This document shows positions 1-9,709 of a DNA stretch of 64,000 nucleotides, one piece after another; the stretch's first letter is position 1, and each line of letters opens with the position of its first letter. Position numbers and translations under genes: made by a program. Source of the DNA: Oscillospiraceae bacterium. GTDB taxonomy: Bacteria > Bacillota > Clostridia > Oscillospirales > Ruminococcaceae. The DNA is taken from assembly GCA_030539275.1 (NCBI GenBank), contig JAUNSK010000003.1, positions 1 to 64,000 of the forward strand. The letters run 5' to 3'. The notes under the pieces were generated by a model. The model was not told the DNA's origin and did not search any database. It saw only the letters and a program-made list of their open reading frames with translations.

Positions 1-133
1 TGTGAAAGTTACTTTCATGTCAGACGATGGCACTTATTTAAGCAAAAAAGAGAATTGCTTTGACAAACAAGACAAAAGAATTTTTCAAATAATGTTTTCA
101 AAAAGAAAGGAAATAATAAATGATACCATGTAA
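1..133 (+). CDS. 3' end of an unidentified element gene (partial)
   Basis: Frame 2 is open from the left edge of the window to a TAA at 131-133, giving 43 codons of a C-terminus rich in Lys, Asp and Phe. It overlaps the start of the next gene by 14 bases, a spacing typical of co-transcribed phage genes. The other two + frames have stops in this stretch. No domain can be named from so short a tail. It could also be untranslated leader, but the overlap with the following ribosome binding site favours a real gene end. Confidence 0.45.
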   Translation, partial: VKVTFMSDDGTYLSKKENCFDKQDKRIFQIMFSKRKEIINDTM

Positions 134-2006
134 TGTGAAATATGACGTAGATCTGGCTAAGATACCAGATCTGCTTGAGTTTATCCTTACCAATAAAGGA
201 GTAACCGATATGAGAGGGTTTATGAACCCTACTAGAGGATATGTCAATGATCCGTTTCTTTTGCAAGGGATGGACAAGGCTGTCAACATTCTGAGAGACA
301 TAGCAATTAATAAACCGAAAGTCGACATCGTGGTAGACGCAGATGTTGACGGAATTACTTCTTCTACAATGCTCGTGAATTTCTTTCATGATAATTTTGA
401 AGTCGATTTTAATTATTATTTGCCAATAGGTAAGGAACATGGTCTCAACAATAAAAGACTTCAGTCTCTTAAAGAGTCGGATGCGTCTATAGTAATCATC
501 CCGGACGCAGGTTCTTCAGATGTTGATCAGTGTAAAGAACTATATGAAATGGGTAAGACCATACTGATTATAGACCATCATGTATTTGAAAATCCAGATA
601 TAAGAAAATATACAACAATTGTAAACTGTACAGATGGTGCTTATCCGAATGTGAATATGTCTGGTGCTACAATGGTACAGAAAGTATTTGATGCCCTATT
701 TCAGAGGTTCGGCAAAGAACTAAACCTTGACGAGGGAAAAAGAGACGCATACCTTGAGTTATGTGCGTTAGGTACGATTGCAGACAGCATCAGCTTAACA
801 GATATTGAAACAAGATACTATGTCTGCGAGGGACTCAAGCCTGAGAATGCTCACAACGAATGCCTTAAACAGCTATGCTACAAGAAAGATTACGAAATGT
901 CAGTCGGCAGAACAATTTTTACAATGGGGTATTACATTGCTCCAATGATTAATGCTGTTGTTCGATATGGCAAATGTGCAAACGAAAAGAAGAACACAGA
1001 AAGCGAATTAAAGATGCTATTTGATGCATTTATTAATAAACAAGGTGTGTTTGAATATAAGCCCAGAAAAAGTAAGGGCAACCCAGATCCACAAATTGAA
1101 TATCACTCATTGCAGATGACTGCTGCCAGACTAGCCTTAAACGCTCACAGCAGGCAGAGTAAGGCGGTCTCAACGTTGGTGGACAAACTTGTCGATAAAG
1201 TTTCTGACACGCATAAGGTTATTGTTGTAGACGGCACAGAGGACTTCGAAAAACTTGACCACAATGCCACTGGGCTAGTGGCAAACAGACTAATGAATCA
1301 TTTCATGAAACCTACTTTTGTCTTAGTCAACAAAGGAGGGTCTGGTAGAAGTAATGCAATTGGTAGACTAAAAGATGCAAGAAGTTTCTTCAACGAGTCT
1401 GGTACAATTCATTGCGAGGGTCATCCAAGAGCATTTGGTATTAAATCAATTGACAAAGATGCTTTCATTAAGTTCTGCGATGAAAATATTAAAGATGATG
1501 AACTTCAGAACGCACACGAAGTGGACTTCATGGTGAGTCCAGACAATATCAGACAGAAAGATATCAATGAAATAGGGGACAATCTTCATATCTTCGGTAA
1601 TACAATTAATGCACCTATATTTTATATACCCGGTATAAAAATCAGGAGTGATAAGATAAAAGGTTTGGCTTCATTGGACAGTGATTATATCAGCACATTT
1701 AACTTTAAAGTAAACGGTATTGAGTTTATGAAGAAGTATTGTAAAAGGAATGACTTTAATGAGTTTACATGTCGACCAATGAAAGGATTCGGAGAACCAA
1801 AGCCAAGAGATCTTTGTATTGATATTGTTGCTGAAGTATATACATACATTGATAGCAGCGGTGAAAGAAAATCTGTCCTGAAAATAATGGACTTTCATTC
1901 GGAGAATCTGGGTATTGTAAAAGATACTTCGTTTGATTCTAACCTTGGAAAGAAAACAGATACTAATTCAGAAATAGACAAGACTGACTTCATGTCTTTC
2001 TTCTAA
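120..2006 (+). CDS. RecJ-like DHH-family single-strand DNA exonuclease
   Basis: This 628-residue protein belongs to the DHH/RecJ phosphoesterase family, which degrades single-stranded DNA 5' to 3' using two metal ions. Motif I is DADVDG at residues 73-78; a second acidic motif lies in PDAGSSD (about 129-134); the DHH triad is at 152-154. The N-terminal GFMNPTRGYVNDP stretch is the usual RecJ lead-in. The C-terminal half should hold the DHHA1 domain, seen as SGRSNAIGR and GHPRAFG around 413-450. The ATG follows AAAGAAAGG by nine bases. It is the first full gene of a replication block and is followed by a terminator. Role inferred: recombination or DNA turnover in the element; not a housekeeping recJ because of its company. 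Confidence 0.85.
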   Translation: MIPCNVKYDVDLAKIPDLLEFILTNKGVTDMRGFMNPTRGYVNDPFLLQGMDKAVNILRDIAINKPKVDIVVDADVDGITSSTMLVNFFHDNFEVDFNYYLPIGKEHGLNNKRLQSLKESDASIVIIPDAGSSDVDQCKELYEMGKTILIIDHHVFENPDIRKYTTIVNCTDGAYPNVNMSGATMVQKVFDALFQRFGKELNLDEGKRDAYLELCALGTIADSISLTDIETRYYVCEGLKPENAHNECLKQLCYKKDYEMSVGRTIFTMGYYIAPMINAVVRYGKCANEKKNTESELKMLFDAFINKQGVFEYKPRKSKGNPDPQIEYHSLQMTAARLALNAHSRQSKAVSTLVDKLVDKVSDTHKVIVVDGTEDFEKLDHNATGLVANRLMNHFMKPTFVLVNKGGSGRSNAIGRLKDARSFFNESGTIHCEGHPRAFGIKSIDKDAFIKFCDENIKDDELQNAHEVDFMVSPDNIRQKDINEIGDNLHIFGNTINAPIFYIPGIKIRSDKIKGLASLDSDYISTFNFKVNGIEFMKKYCKRNDFNEFTCRPMKGFGEPKPRDLCIDIVAEVYTYIDSSGERKSVLKIMDFHSENLGIVKDTSFDSNLGKKTDTNSEIDKTDFMSFF

Positions 2007-2015
2007 AGTCTTTAG
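2003..2015. promoter_or_regulatory. Operator-like palindrome at the recJ-like stop codon
   Basis: The 13-mer CTAAAGTCTTTAG overlaps the stop codon. It is a perfect inverted repeat except for the central base and is the most symmetric member of the family found in the promoter spacers of this element. Confidence 0.45.
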
Positions 2016-2031
2016 TAAACAATGTATAATT

Positions 2032-2069
2032 AATATGAGCAGATCATTTGGTTTGCTCATATTTTTTTG
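2032..2069 (+). terminator. Intrinsic terminator after the RecJ-like gene
   Basis: A nine-base-pair stem (ATATGAGCA at 2033-2041 with TGCTCATAT at 2054-2062) is followed by a run of T. It separates the RecJ-like gene from the next operator-promoter. Confidence 0.8.
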
Positions 2070-2092
2070 TTTAATGGATACTAGTAAAAGAC

Positions 2093-2121
2093 TTGACATT
2101 CTAGAAACTTTAGCGTATAAT
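2093..2121 (+). promoter_or_regulatory. Sigma-A promoter with operator in the spacer (P1)
   Basis: TTGACA at 2093-2098 and TATAAT at 2116-2121 are both consensus and 17 bp apart. The spacer contains the operator CTAGAAACTTTAG (2101-2113). A further operator copy lies downstream at 2164-2176 (CTAAAAACTTTAT). The promoter drives the polymerase-helicase pair. A repressor bound in the spacer would block RNA polymerase directly. Confidence 0.85.
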
Positions 2122-2200
2122 AGAATAGTAGTAAAAACATGACGTTAAACATCCGTCTATTTTCTAAAAACTTTATTAAACGCATAGGAAAGGAGAAAAT

Positions 2201-5200
2201 ATGTATTACTCTAATCATAACCACACTGAAGAAAGTAACATCAGATTCTCAGATAGTACAATTAAAGTTGAATCTTTGATAGACAGAGCCATAGAATTAG
2301 GCTACTCTGGCGTCAATATCTCAGATCATGAATGTATATCTGGACATGTTAGGTTTCTTCACCATTATGAAAAACTTAAGAAAGATAATAAATTGCCAAA
2401 AGATTTTAAAGTATCTTTAGGCAATGAGATTTACCTGATTGAAAGTCTCGACAATATATTCTCTGGTAAGGAGAGGTTTTGGCATTTTGTTCTAACTGCA
2501 AAAAATGAAAAAGGTTTCTTTCAGTTAAAACAGTTAAGTTCTCAGGCATGGGGAAACATGATAACTTTTAAGGGCATTGACAGACCTTATATTACTTATT
2601 CCCAACTCCAAGAAATTATAGGTGACAATAAAGGAAATTTAATTGCCACAAGTGCATGTCTTGGCTCTTATTTGAACGAATGCATCTTTGAATATTTCCG
2701 AGACAATAAGCCAGAGGGGAAACAAGGCATCCACAAATATATTTGTTGGTGCATTGACACTTTTGGAGAAGAGAATTTCTTCTTGGAGATACAGCCATCA
2801 AGCCTGTTAGATACCGAGCAAGCACACAGACAGGAATATGCTAACAAAAAACTTGCAATGTTAGCTGAATTATATGGCGTTGGTACAATCGTTGCCACAG
2901 ACTCACATTATCTAAAGAAAGAACACAAGCCATTACACATGTCTTTCCTTAAGGGTAATGATGACGAGGGATCAGGAAGAGAGACAGGAGACTTCTACGA
3001 TGCAACTTATATGATGTCTGAAAATGAGATCAGAAAACATCTTGCAAATCACCTTACACCAGAAGAAATCGATCGTTGTTTTGCAGGCACTATGAAAATA
3101 TACAGTATGATTGAAGAATACACTCTTGATAAGCCGATCATCGTACCGCAAGACAAGCATATCAAGGATGATTTTAAGATCAGACACATCTTCAGAAAGT
3201 GGTATGACAGATGCCCTGATATAAAGCAGTTTGCATACAGTAAAGAACTTAACGACAGATATTTCTTATATCTTGTTGAACAAGGATTCTTACGTCATAA
3301 GCAGCCATTTGATGAACTTCATATTGACCGTATTAATATAGAGATTCATCAGTTGATAGCGATCACACAGCAGTTAGGGCAGTGTATGAGTAAATATTAC
3401 ACACTTGTCCGTAATCTTATACACAATGTTCTTTGGAACGTTACATTAATCCCACCGGGACGTGGTTCTGTAGGTGGATTTTATTGTGCTTATCTTTTGG
3501 ATATCTGCCAACTCTCTGCTATTGATTATGATCTTCCTTGGTGGAGACATATTCACGAAAGTAAGGTGTCTCTTGCCGATATCGATATTGATACTGAGAA
3601 AGCAAAGAGGGGACTTATCCTTGAAGAAATGCAGAAGTATTATGGCAAAGACAATGTACTTAACTGCTTGACCATGACTACCGTTGGTAGTAAATCAGCC
3701 ATCCTTATTTCAGGCAGAGGACTTGGCTATAATAAAGATGAAATGCAGGTACTTGCTGATCTCATTCCGGTGGACAGAGGAAAAGTAAGGTCACTCAAAG
3801 AATGTTTCGAGGGAAACAAAGAAAAAGACATGAGACCAGTAACCGAACTTGTCAACAAAATGAAGAACTACCCAGAACTAATGGAGACTACATTGTTAAT
3901 TGAGGGTCTTATTAACGGCAGGTCAATCCATGCATCGGCGGTTTACATTTTCGAAAACGGATATATCCATCAAAATTCCCTGATGATGTCTAAGAACAAA
4001 GTTCCTACGACAGCATTCACAATGGAGGATTCAGACGCACTGTCTGCTCTTAAGATGGATCTATTAACGGTCGAAGCAGCGGATAAAATTAGAAAATGTG
4101 TGGAACTTCTTTGTGACTATGGATATCTTGAGAAACAGCCGACATTCAAAGAAACTTATTACAAGTATCTCTATCCAGATAAGCTTAACTATGATAATAA
4201 TAAAATGTGGCAAAGACTTGACGAGGGCAAAATATTTGATGCCTTTCAAATGGATACTATAGATGGGTCTAAAGCTATCAGAATGATACAACCACAGAAT
4301 CTGAGAGAACTAGCTGCAGCGAACAGCCTTATGCGACTACAGGGTGATATTCCTCCAATTAATAAGTATGTTGTGTACAAAAAAGACATTAATTTTTGGT
4401 ATGAGGACATGCAAAAAGAGGGTCTAAACCAAGATGAAATAGATGTCCTTAAAGATATCCTTGGTAGTAGCTATGGAATTGCATGTGAACAAGAAGCTGT
4501 AATGATACTCAGTCAGAGTCCTAAAATCTCAAACTTTACAATGAAACAAAGTGATAAACTTCGTAAGGTAATTGCAAAGAAAAAGATTAAAGAAATTGAT
4601 GCCATCAAACAGTTATACTACGAAAATGGTTATAAAGCAGGAACAAGGAAAGAAATGCTTGACTATGTTTGGAATCATCAGATCTCATATTCACTTGGGT
4701 ACAGCTTTTCTCTTCTGCATACAACAGCTTATTCATTGATCTTATTACAGGAAATGAACCTTGCTTGCCATTTTCCGAGTGTATTCTGGGACACTTCATG
4801 TTTGATAATCAATTCATCTTCGGATGAAGAAAATACCGGAGACAAAATAAACTATGTCAAGATATCAAAAACCCTTTCAAGTCTCGGCAGAGAAATAATA
4901 TCTCCACCAGATATCAATACAGCAAATTTTTCTTTCGTACCGGACCCTGTAAAAAACAAGATCATCTATTCACTTAAAGCCATCCCTGGGGTTAATGAGA
5001 CAGCAGCGAAAGAAATCGTGGCAAATAGACCTTATGAGTCATTCGGTAACTTCATTGAAAAAATGAATCAAGTAAAAGAAAGATATAAGAATACAAACAC
5101 AGACGAAGAGAATGCAGATGAAGAGAGTACAGATGTCAATGAAACTGAAGAAGAGGACACAAAGAAATTCCGACTTAATACAGTTGGCATCATCAATCTG

Positions 5201-6193
5201 ATAAAAGCAGGGTCATTTGACAGCATAGAGCCTAGACAACAGTTGTTAATGGAATATGCAAACTCAATATCTAGTCCTCTGAAGTCAGTTACAACTGTTC
5301 AGATCCCAACATTAGAACAGCTTGGATATTTTACCGATGATGATATGATCTTCGTTAATCATTTCAAATATAAAAAGCAGTTGTTTACGGCTTTAAATGT
5401 TTCAAAAAAAATAGGAAAGTCTTCTTCGACTTGGTGGTATCGCATACCGAAAAATCTTGAAGATTATTTTGCGTCAAATTTCCTTATGTATCTTAATGAA
5501 GATCAGTATACCTATTCCGACAGCGGTATTGTGGTCAAGAGACAGGCACTTGAAAAAACAATCGACACCATATGCATGGACTTTAAAGAAAAACTGAAGT
5601 CACCAGAAGTACTTTCATTCATTAATGAGCATAAGGCGGATGAAATACTTAACAAATATGAATGCAACCAGTCTTTCAGCCATTATGAAATGAAAACTCT
5701 TGGAGTTTACCTACACGAACATGAACTGAAAAAGATAGATTATAAGAAATACAATATCACAAAGTATGGGGACATCCCTGCTGCTCCGGTAATACTTGAC
5801 AGTAGAGAATACAGAGGAAGAATATGTTACACATATGAACTTAATAGAATATGTGGCGTTTGCCTTGGAGTAAACAAAGCAAAGCATGTAGTCTTCTTAC
5901 TCACACCAGAGGACGATATTGTTACTGTAAAATTCTATAGTGGGGCATTCGTCCATTATAATCAGAATATCAGTAGAAAAGAAAACGGAAAAAATGTAAC
6001 TCTTGAAGAATCATGGTTTAAAAGAGGAACACTGCTCATGATATGTGGCATAAAACGAGACAGTATGTTTTTTGCTAAAAGTTACAAAGCATCATTGTTT
6101 TCACATTCAGTAATGAAAATAACACAAGTAACAAACGATAGCGAAATAAGAGTTCAGGCAGAACGTTTCGGAGAGATAAGAGAGGACGGATAA
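2201..6193 (+). CDS. dnaE: DNA polymerase III alpha subunit, DnaE type (element replicase)
   Basis: The protein has 1330 residues, somewhat longer than host DnaE. An N-terminal PHP domain begins at once (NHNHTEES, then NISDHE). The C-family polymerase core follows: GRGSVGGFYCAYLL near 423-436, and the catalytic acidic motif ADIDIDTE with Asp 460, 462 and 464. HASAVYIF and the CEQEAVMILSQSP region of the fingers lie further on, then helix-hairpin-helix and OB-like C-terminal parts. A low-complexity Glu/Asp stretch sits near residues 965-990. It starts at an ATG after AGGAAAGGAG, and its stop is one base before the helicase start, so translation is coupled. Role: replicative polymerase of the element, as in large phages that bring their own C-family enzyme. 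Confidence 0.93.
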   Translation: MYYSNHNHTEESNIRFSDSTIKVESLIDRAIELGYSGVNISDHECISGHVRFLHHYEKLKKDNKLPKDFKVSLGNEIYLIESLDNIFSGKERFWHFVLTAKNEKGFFQLKQLSSQAWGNMITFKGIDRPYITYSQLQEIIGDNKGNLIATSACLGSYLNECIFEYFRDNKPEGKQGIHKYICWCIDTFGEENFFLEIQPSSLLDTEQAHRQEYANKKLAMLAELYGVGTIVATDSHYLKKEHKPLHMSFLKGNDDEGSGRETGDFYDATYMMSENEIRKHLANHLTPEEIDRCFAGTMKIYSMIEEYTLDKPIIVPQDKHIKDDFKIRHIFRKWYDRCPDIKQFAYSKELNDRYFLYLVEQGFLRHKQPFDELHIDRINIEIHQLIAITQQLGQCMSKYYTLVRNLIHNVLWNVTLIPPGRGSVGGFYCAYLLDICQLSAIDYDLPWWRHIHESKVSLADIDIDTEKAKRGLILEEMQKYYGKDNVLNCLTMTTVGSKSAILISGRGLGYNKDEMQVLADLIPVDRGKVRSLKECFEGNKEKDMRPVTELVNKMKNYPELMETTLLIEGLINGRSIHASAVYIFENGYIHQNSLMMSKNKVPTTAFTMEDSDALSALKMDLLTVEAADKIRKCVELLCDYGYLEKQPTFKETYYKYLYPDKLNYDNNKMWQRLDEGKIFDAFQMDTIDGSKAIRMIQPQNLRELAAANSLMRLQGDIPPINKYVVYKKDINFWYEDMQKEGLNQDEIDVLKDILGSSYGIACEQEAVMILSQSPKISNFTMKQSDKLRKVIAKKKIKEIDAIKQLYYENGYKAGTRKEMLDYVWNHQISYSLGYSFSLLHTTAYSLILLQEMNLACHFPSVFWDTSCLIINSSSDEENTGDKINYVKISKTLSSLGREIISPPDINTANFSFVPDPVKNKIIYSLKAIPGVNETAAKEIVANRPYESFGNFIEKMNQVKERYKNTNTDEENADEESTDVNETEEEDTKKFRLNTVGIINLIKAGSFDSIEPRQQLLMEYANSISSPLKSVTTVQIPTLEQLGYFTDDDMIFVNHFKYKKQLFTALNVSKKIGKSSSTWWYRIPKNLEDYFASNFLMYLNEDQYTYSDSGIVVKRQALEKTIDTICMDFKEKLKSPEVLSFINEHKADEILNKYECNQSFSHYEMKTLGVYLHEHELKKIDYKKYNITKYGDIPAAPVILDSREYRGRICYTYELNRICGVCLGVNKAKHVVFLLTPEDDIVTVKFYSGAFVHYNQNISRKENGKNVTLEESWFKRGTLLMICGIKRDSMFFAKSYKASLFSHSVMKITQVTNDSEIRVQAERFGEIREDG

Positions 6194-6194
6194 G

Positions 6195-9100
6195 ATGGAA
6201 AATGATACAATTAAAATTAAAATAGGTGAGAAAGTAGAATTTAAGGGTAGAGCAACATATGTTCTCTACCCACCTAAAAAGGGTGGCAAAGTAATAAACT
6301 CTGATAATCCGTGGGCATGTATCAAATTTGCAGTTATAGACTTAATTACTGGTACGCTTTCTTCTGACGAATATACGGATGGAATAATATTAACAGGAGA
6401 TTTTGGTTTCGATCCAATAAACGGAGAAAATAGAAATGATATTTACAAAATATCATTTACAAGAGGTTTTAACAATAAGCGTAATGCTCCAGAAAATACT
6501 TTAGTAAACATAGGAGTTGATTATGACTTCAATTCAGAAGTAGACCAGAAAAATTTTCTGAGACATTTTCTTACCGATAAGCAAATCAGTTCTCTTTACG
6601 CTCTTCCTCAGTCTCCATTTAAGAGTATAGCAGATGGAAATGTTGAAGCACTATGTCAGGCGAAAGGGATAGGAGATACGGTTGCTCAGAGGATAATAGA
6701 TAAGTATAAAGATCATCTGGCATACGCAGAGTTCTATGTTGAGTTTCCTAATCTTGATTTAACAAACCATCAGATCATGACTTTAATTAAATATTATGGC
6801 TCTGTAACCGCAGCAGTTTCAGCCATAAAAGAAAACCCATATTCACTAATGAAAGTCAATGGATTTTCATTCATTAAATGTGACAATATAGCAATAATGA
6901 ATGGATTGTCGAAAAATAGTGTTGAAAGAATTAAAGCGTTTCTCACTACATATCTTCAAGAAAAGTCGGACAGTGGATTGAACTGGATGGAGGGATCTGA
7001 ACTTAATGCAGATATCTTTAAATACCTTGGAGATCCGAAAGAGGTAGTTGAGATCTTTACAGAAGAAAGAAAGCAGGAAAAAGGATATACTGAAGCGAAT
7101 TGTATTGCAGAAGCTATAAAACAGCTTAAGCAAGAAGATACAATGAGCGTAGCAATTGACTTCGAAAAACCCGGTGAAAAAAAATACTACCTCAATAGCA
7201 TATACAAAATAGAACAGGATGTTGCAAAGATGCTTTGTAAATTAGTTCACTCACCAGTTGCTCCAGTCGATGATAAGTGGGAAGAAAGAGTACGTAGCAT
7301 CGAACAAAAAAATGGTTGGGAATTTAATAAGGGACAGTGGGACGGTATTAAAAAAGGTTGCGAAAACAACGTTTTGGTCATCTCAGGTGGAGCAGGTTGC
7401 GTAGATGCCGATACAGAGTTTTTTAACGGCATTGAGTGGAAACGTATTGCAGACTTTGAACCTACAGATAAGGTATTACAATACAAGGCAAACGGATATT
7501 CGGAGTTGGTCAAGCCTGCAAGCTATATCAAACAGAAAGCAAGTGTATTGTGTGAGTTAAAAGGTAAGAAAAAAGAAGATATCGACATGTGCCTTTCAAT
7601 GGATCACAATTGCTTATACATTGACACAGACGGAGTTTGGAAAAAGGATAGTCTTAACGATATTCTCAACATGCACAAGCAACAGCATGGCTTCCGTGGC
7701 AGATTCCCAAGTATATTTAAATGCAGTGAGGAAGATGAAGAATTAACAGATACAGAAGTTTTATTTATAGCAGCCTTAATCCACAGCGGAGAATTTTGTA
7801 TCAACAACAACAATTTAATGTGTCTTATAAGAGTCGGATTAAATGATCTTACTGCAAGAACGTTAAAGGAATGCTTGAGTCAGATGTCTTTACAGTATAC
7901 CCTTGATGTACTAGGTAGCCCACACAAGGTGTATTGTATACAGCTTTCACTGCGAATATATAACGCTATGCGTGATTGGACTTGTTTCTCAGTACGTCAG
8001 GCAGAAATAATGAAAAAACATTTTGAAGAGTACTACACAGCATACTCAGGCAATGAAATACTAAGAAATAAAAATAAACAGTGTGCTGACTTTATTCAGG
8101 GTATCTACGCTATATGTGGTAAGACAATAGGCATAACAAAAGAGGAGAGTCATTATAGTCTTTTTAATTGTGAAAAGACAACCTATACACTGACAAACAG
8201 TACTCCAAAGAAAAAAATATTAATTCCTAAAATTGTAGATACAAAAGATGGATACCAATATTGTTTCTCAGTCCCAAGTGGAAATCTTGTTTTAAGAAGA
8301 AACGGTAAGATATTTATTACTGGTAATTGTGGCAAGACAGCTTTACTTAAGGGTCTGTTATCTGCATTAAATATAGACCCACACTATATTGCTATGTGTG
8401 CATTTACTGGAAAAGCAGCTGCAAGGATGCAAGAGTCTACTGGTAGAAAAGCAAGTACAATTCATAAGCTTTTAAAGATCCAAGGAGATACACCAGAATA
8501 TAATGAAAACAACCCTTTGCCATACAAAGTTATAATAATGGACGAGTTTTCAATGACTCCTATCGCACTTCTGCGATCATTATTAAAGGCTATGGACAGT
8601 GAGTGTAGGTTTATATTACTTGGCGATATGGGACAGCTACAGAGCATATCAATGGGAAATGTGGCACATGATCTTATTAATTCTAAAGCCATCCCAAGTG
8701 TGACTCTAACAGAAGTTATGCGTCAGGCACAGGACAGTGGCATTATATGTACAGCACACGATATCTCACATGGTAAGAAGATATTTCAGAATAGTTTCTC
8801 TGGTGATATGCTTATAAAAAATGATACTTATGTTTTTGTGCATAAGGATAGTCAGGTATTACTTGACACAATAATATCGGACTTCAAAAAAAGATGGGAC
8901 AACAAAAAGATTGAAAATAAGAAAGACTTCATCTTCCTTGCTCCTGTCAAAAATAAAGGCAGCTTATGCACGGCAGTACTAAATAATGCTATACAGGAAG
9001 TCGTTAATCCACAGTCGAAGATCCAACAATTTTTTAAAGAAGAACTTGCTATAGAGTTCGCAGATGAAAAAAAGAATTTCAAATTAAGAGTGGGAGACTG

Positions 9101-9593
9101 TATCATTTGTAACCGTAATAAATATGGTGTAGAAACTACTACTATCGTCAAAGTTCCGACCGAGGACGGAGATCATTTGATGGATAAGCCAATTACAACA
9201 GATATATTCAATGGTTGGACAGGGGAACTTATAAAGCTTGACAAAGAAAATCAGATGGGTTATTTTAAGTTTTTTGAATGTAACTACACGGTTGTTTTGG
9301 GAGTGGACGATATCAAAGAGAATATATCTCTTGGCTATGCGATCAGTGTACACAAAAGCCAAGGAGGCGAGTGGAAAGAAGTCTATGTAGCTGTTGACAA
9401 TAGTGCTTATACAATGCTGACAAGGGAGATACTGTATACAGTAACTACAAGAGCAAAGAGTAAACTACTAATGTACGTTTCGCCTACAGCCTTTAATAGA
9501 GCAATAAATATAATTGATAGTAGTTTACGTAGGACATTCTTAATGGAGACATTGGAAGAAGAAGACGCAATGTATAATGAAATACCTTTTTAA
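6195..9593 (+). CDS. RecD2-like superfamily 1B helicase containing an intein
   Basis: The precursor has 1132 residues; removal of the intein (residues 402-711) leaves an 822-residue 5'-3' helicase. The N-terminal part has the helix-hairpin-helix of RecD2 (AKGIGDTVAQRI). The Walker A motif is split: GGAG before the intein and CGKTA after it. After the intein come GKAAARM (motif Ia), IIMDEFSM (Walker B), GDMGQLQSI (motif III) and the RecD C-terminal SVHKSQGGEW motif. The gene starts two bases after the polymerase stop and probably works with it at the fork. Activity depends on splicing, since the unspliced protein has no P-loop. Confidence 0.93.
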   Translation: MENDTIKIKIGEKVEFKGRATYVLYPPKKGGKVINSDNPWACIKFAVIDLITGTLSSDEYTDGIILTGDFGFDPINGENRNDIYKISFTRGFNNKRNAPENTLVNIGVDYDFNSEVDQKNFLRHFLTDKQISSLYALPQSPFKSIADGNVEALCQAKGIGDTVAQRIIDKYKDHLAYAEFYVEFPNLDLTNHQIMTLIKYYGSVTAAVSAIKENPYSLMKVNGFSFIKCDNIAIMNGLSKNSVERIKAFLTTYLQEKSDSGLNWMEGSELNADIFKYLGDPKEVVEIFTEERKQEKGYTEANCIAEAIKQLKQEDTMSVAIDFEKPGEKKYYLNSIYKIEQDVAKMLCKLVHSPVAPVDDKWEERVRSIEQKNGWEFNKGQWDGIKKGCENNVLVISGGAGCVDADTEFFNGIEWKRIADFEPTDKVLQYKANGYSELVKPASYIKQKASVLCELKGKKKEDIDMCLSMDHNCLYIDTDGVWKKDSLNDILNMHKQQHGFRGRFPSIFKCSEEDEELTDTEVLFIAALIHSGEFCINNNNLMCLIRVGLNDLTARTLKECLSQMSLQYTLDVLGSPHKVYCIQLSLRIYNAMRDWTCFSVRQAEIMKKHFEEYYTAYSGNEILRNKNKQCADFIQGIYAICGKTIGITKEESHYSLFNCEKTTYTLTNSTPKKKILIPKIVDTKDGYQYCFSVPSGNLVLRRNGKIFITGNCGKTALLKGLLSALNIDPHYIAMCAFTGKAAARMQESTGRKASTIHKLLKIQGDTPEYNENNPLPYKVIIMDEFSMTPIALLRSLLKAMDSECRFILLGDMGQLQSISMGNVAHDLINSKAIPSVTLTEVMRQAQDSGIICTAHDISHGKKIFQNSFSGDMLIKNDTYVFVHKDSQVLLDTIISDFKKRWDNKKIENKKDFIFLAPVKNKGSLCTAVLNNAIQEVVNPQSKIQQFFKEELAIEFADEKKNFKLRVGDCIICNRNKYGVETTTIVKVPTEDGDHLMDKPITTDIFNGWTGELIKLDKENQMGYFKFFECNYTVVLGVDDIKENISLGYAISVHKSQGGEWKEVYVAVDNSAYTMLTREILYTVTTRAKSKLLMYVSPTAFNRAINIIDSSLRRTFLMETLEEEDAMYNEIPF
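7398..8327 (+). other. Intein inserted in the helicase Walker A motif
   Basis: The intein is 310 residues long and in frame. It starts with Cys1 (CVDADTEFF, block A), has block B as CLSMDHNCL with the conserved His, and ends with block F (VPSGNLVLRRNGKIFITGN) followed by Cys+1 of the C-extein. The penultimate residue is Gly where His is usual; Gly is tolerated in some phage inteins. The middle part contains LFIAALIHSGEF, which resembles a worn LAGLIDADG homing endonuclease helix, so homing activity may be lost. Insertion exactly between GGAG and CGKT matches the known habit of inteins to sit in ATP-binding loops. Confidence 0.92.
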
Positions 9594-9599
9594 ATTTTT

Positions 9600-9650
9600 C
9601 TAAAAACTTTGTCAAAAACTCTTGACATTCTAAAAAGTTTGGCGTATAAT
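9600..9650 (+). promoter_or_regulatory. Dual-operator promoter (P2)
   Basis: TTGACA at 9622-9627 and TATAAT at 9645-9650 with a 17-bp spacer. One operator copy fills the spacer (CTAAAAAGTTTGG, 9630-9642); a second (CTAAAAACTTTGT, 9600-9612) lies exactly 30 bp upstream. It controls the gene at 9710. Confidence 0.85.
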
Positions 9651-9686
9651 TATGAATAGATTCAAGGGGATCTATTCATAATTTTT
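9649..9686 (+). promoter_or_regulatory. Perfect 13-bp leader hairpin at the transcript start
   Basis: ATTATGAATAGAT (9649-9661) pairs perfectly with ATCTATTCATAAT (9670-9682) around an eight-base loop TCAAGGGG, followed by TTTTA. The 5' arm begins in the -10 box, so the mRNA starts with the stem. It could stabilise the 5' end or act as an early attenuator. Confidence 0.65.
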
Positions 9687-9709
9687 ATATAATAATGGAG
9701 GAAATAAAA

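Noticed and set aside
9649-9686. Leader hairpins considered as small regulatory RNA genes or normal terminators
   Set aside because: They start in the -10 box and are followed by the ribosome site and gene on the same transcript; the T-runs are short. Listed as leader structures instead.
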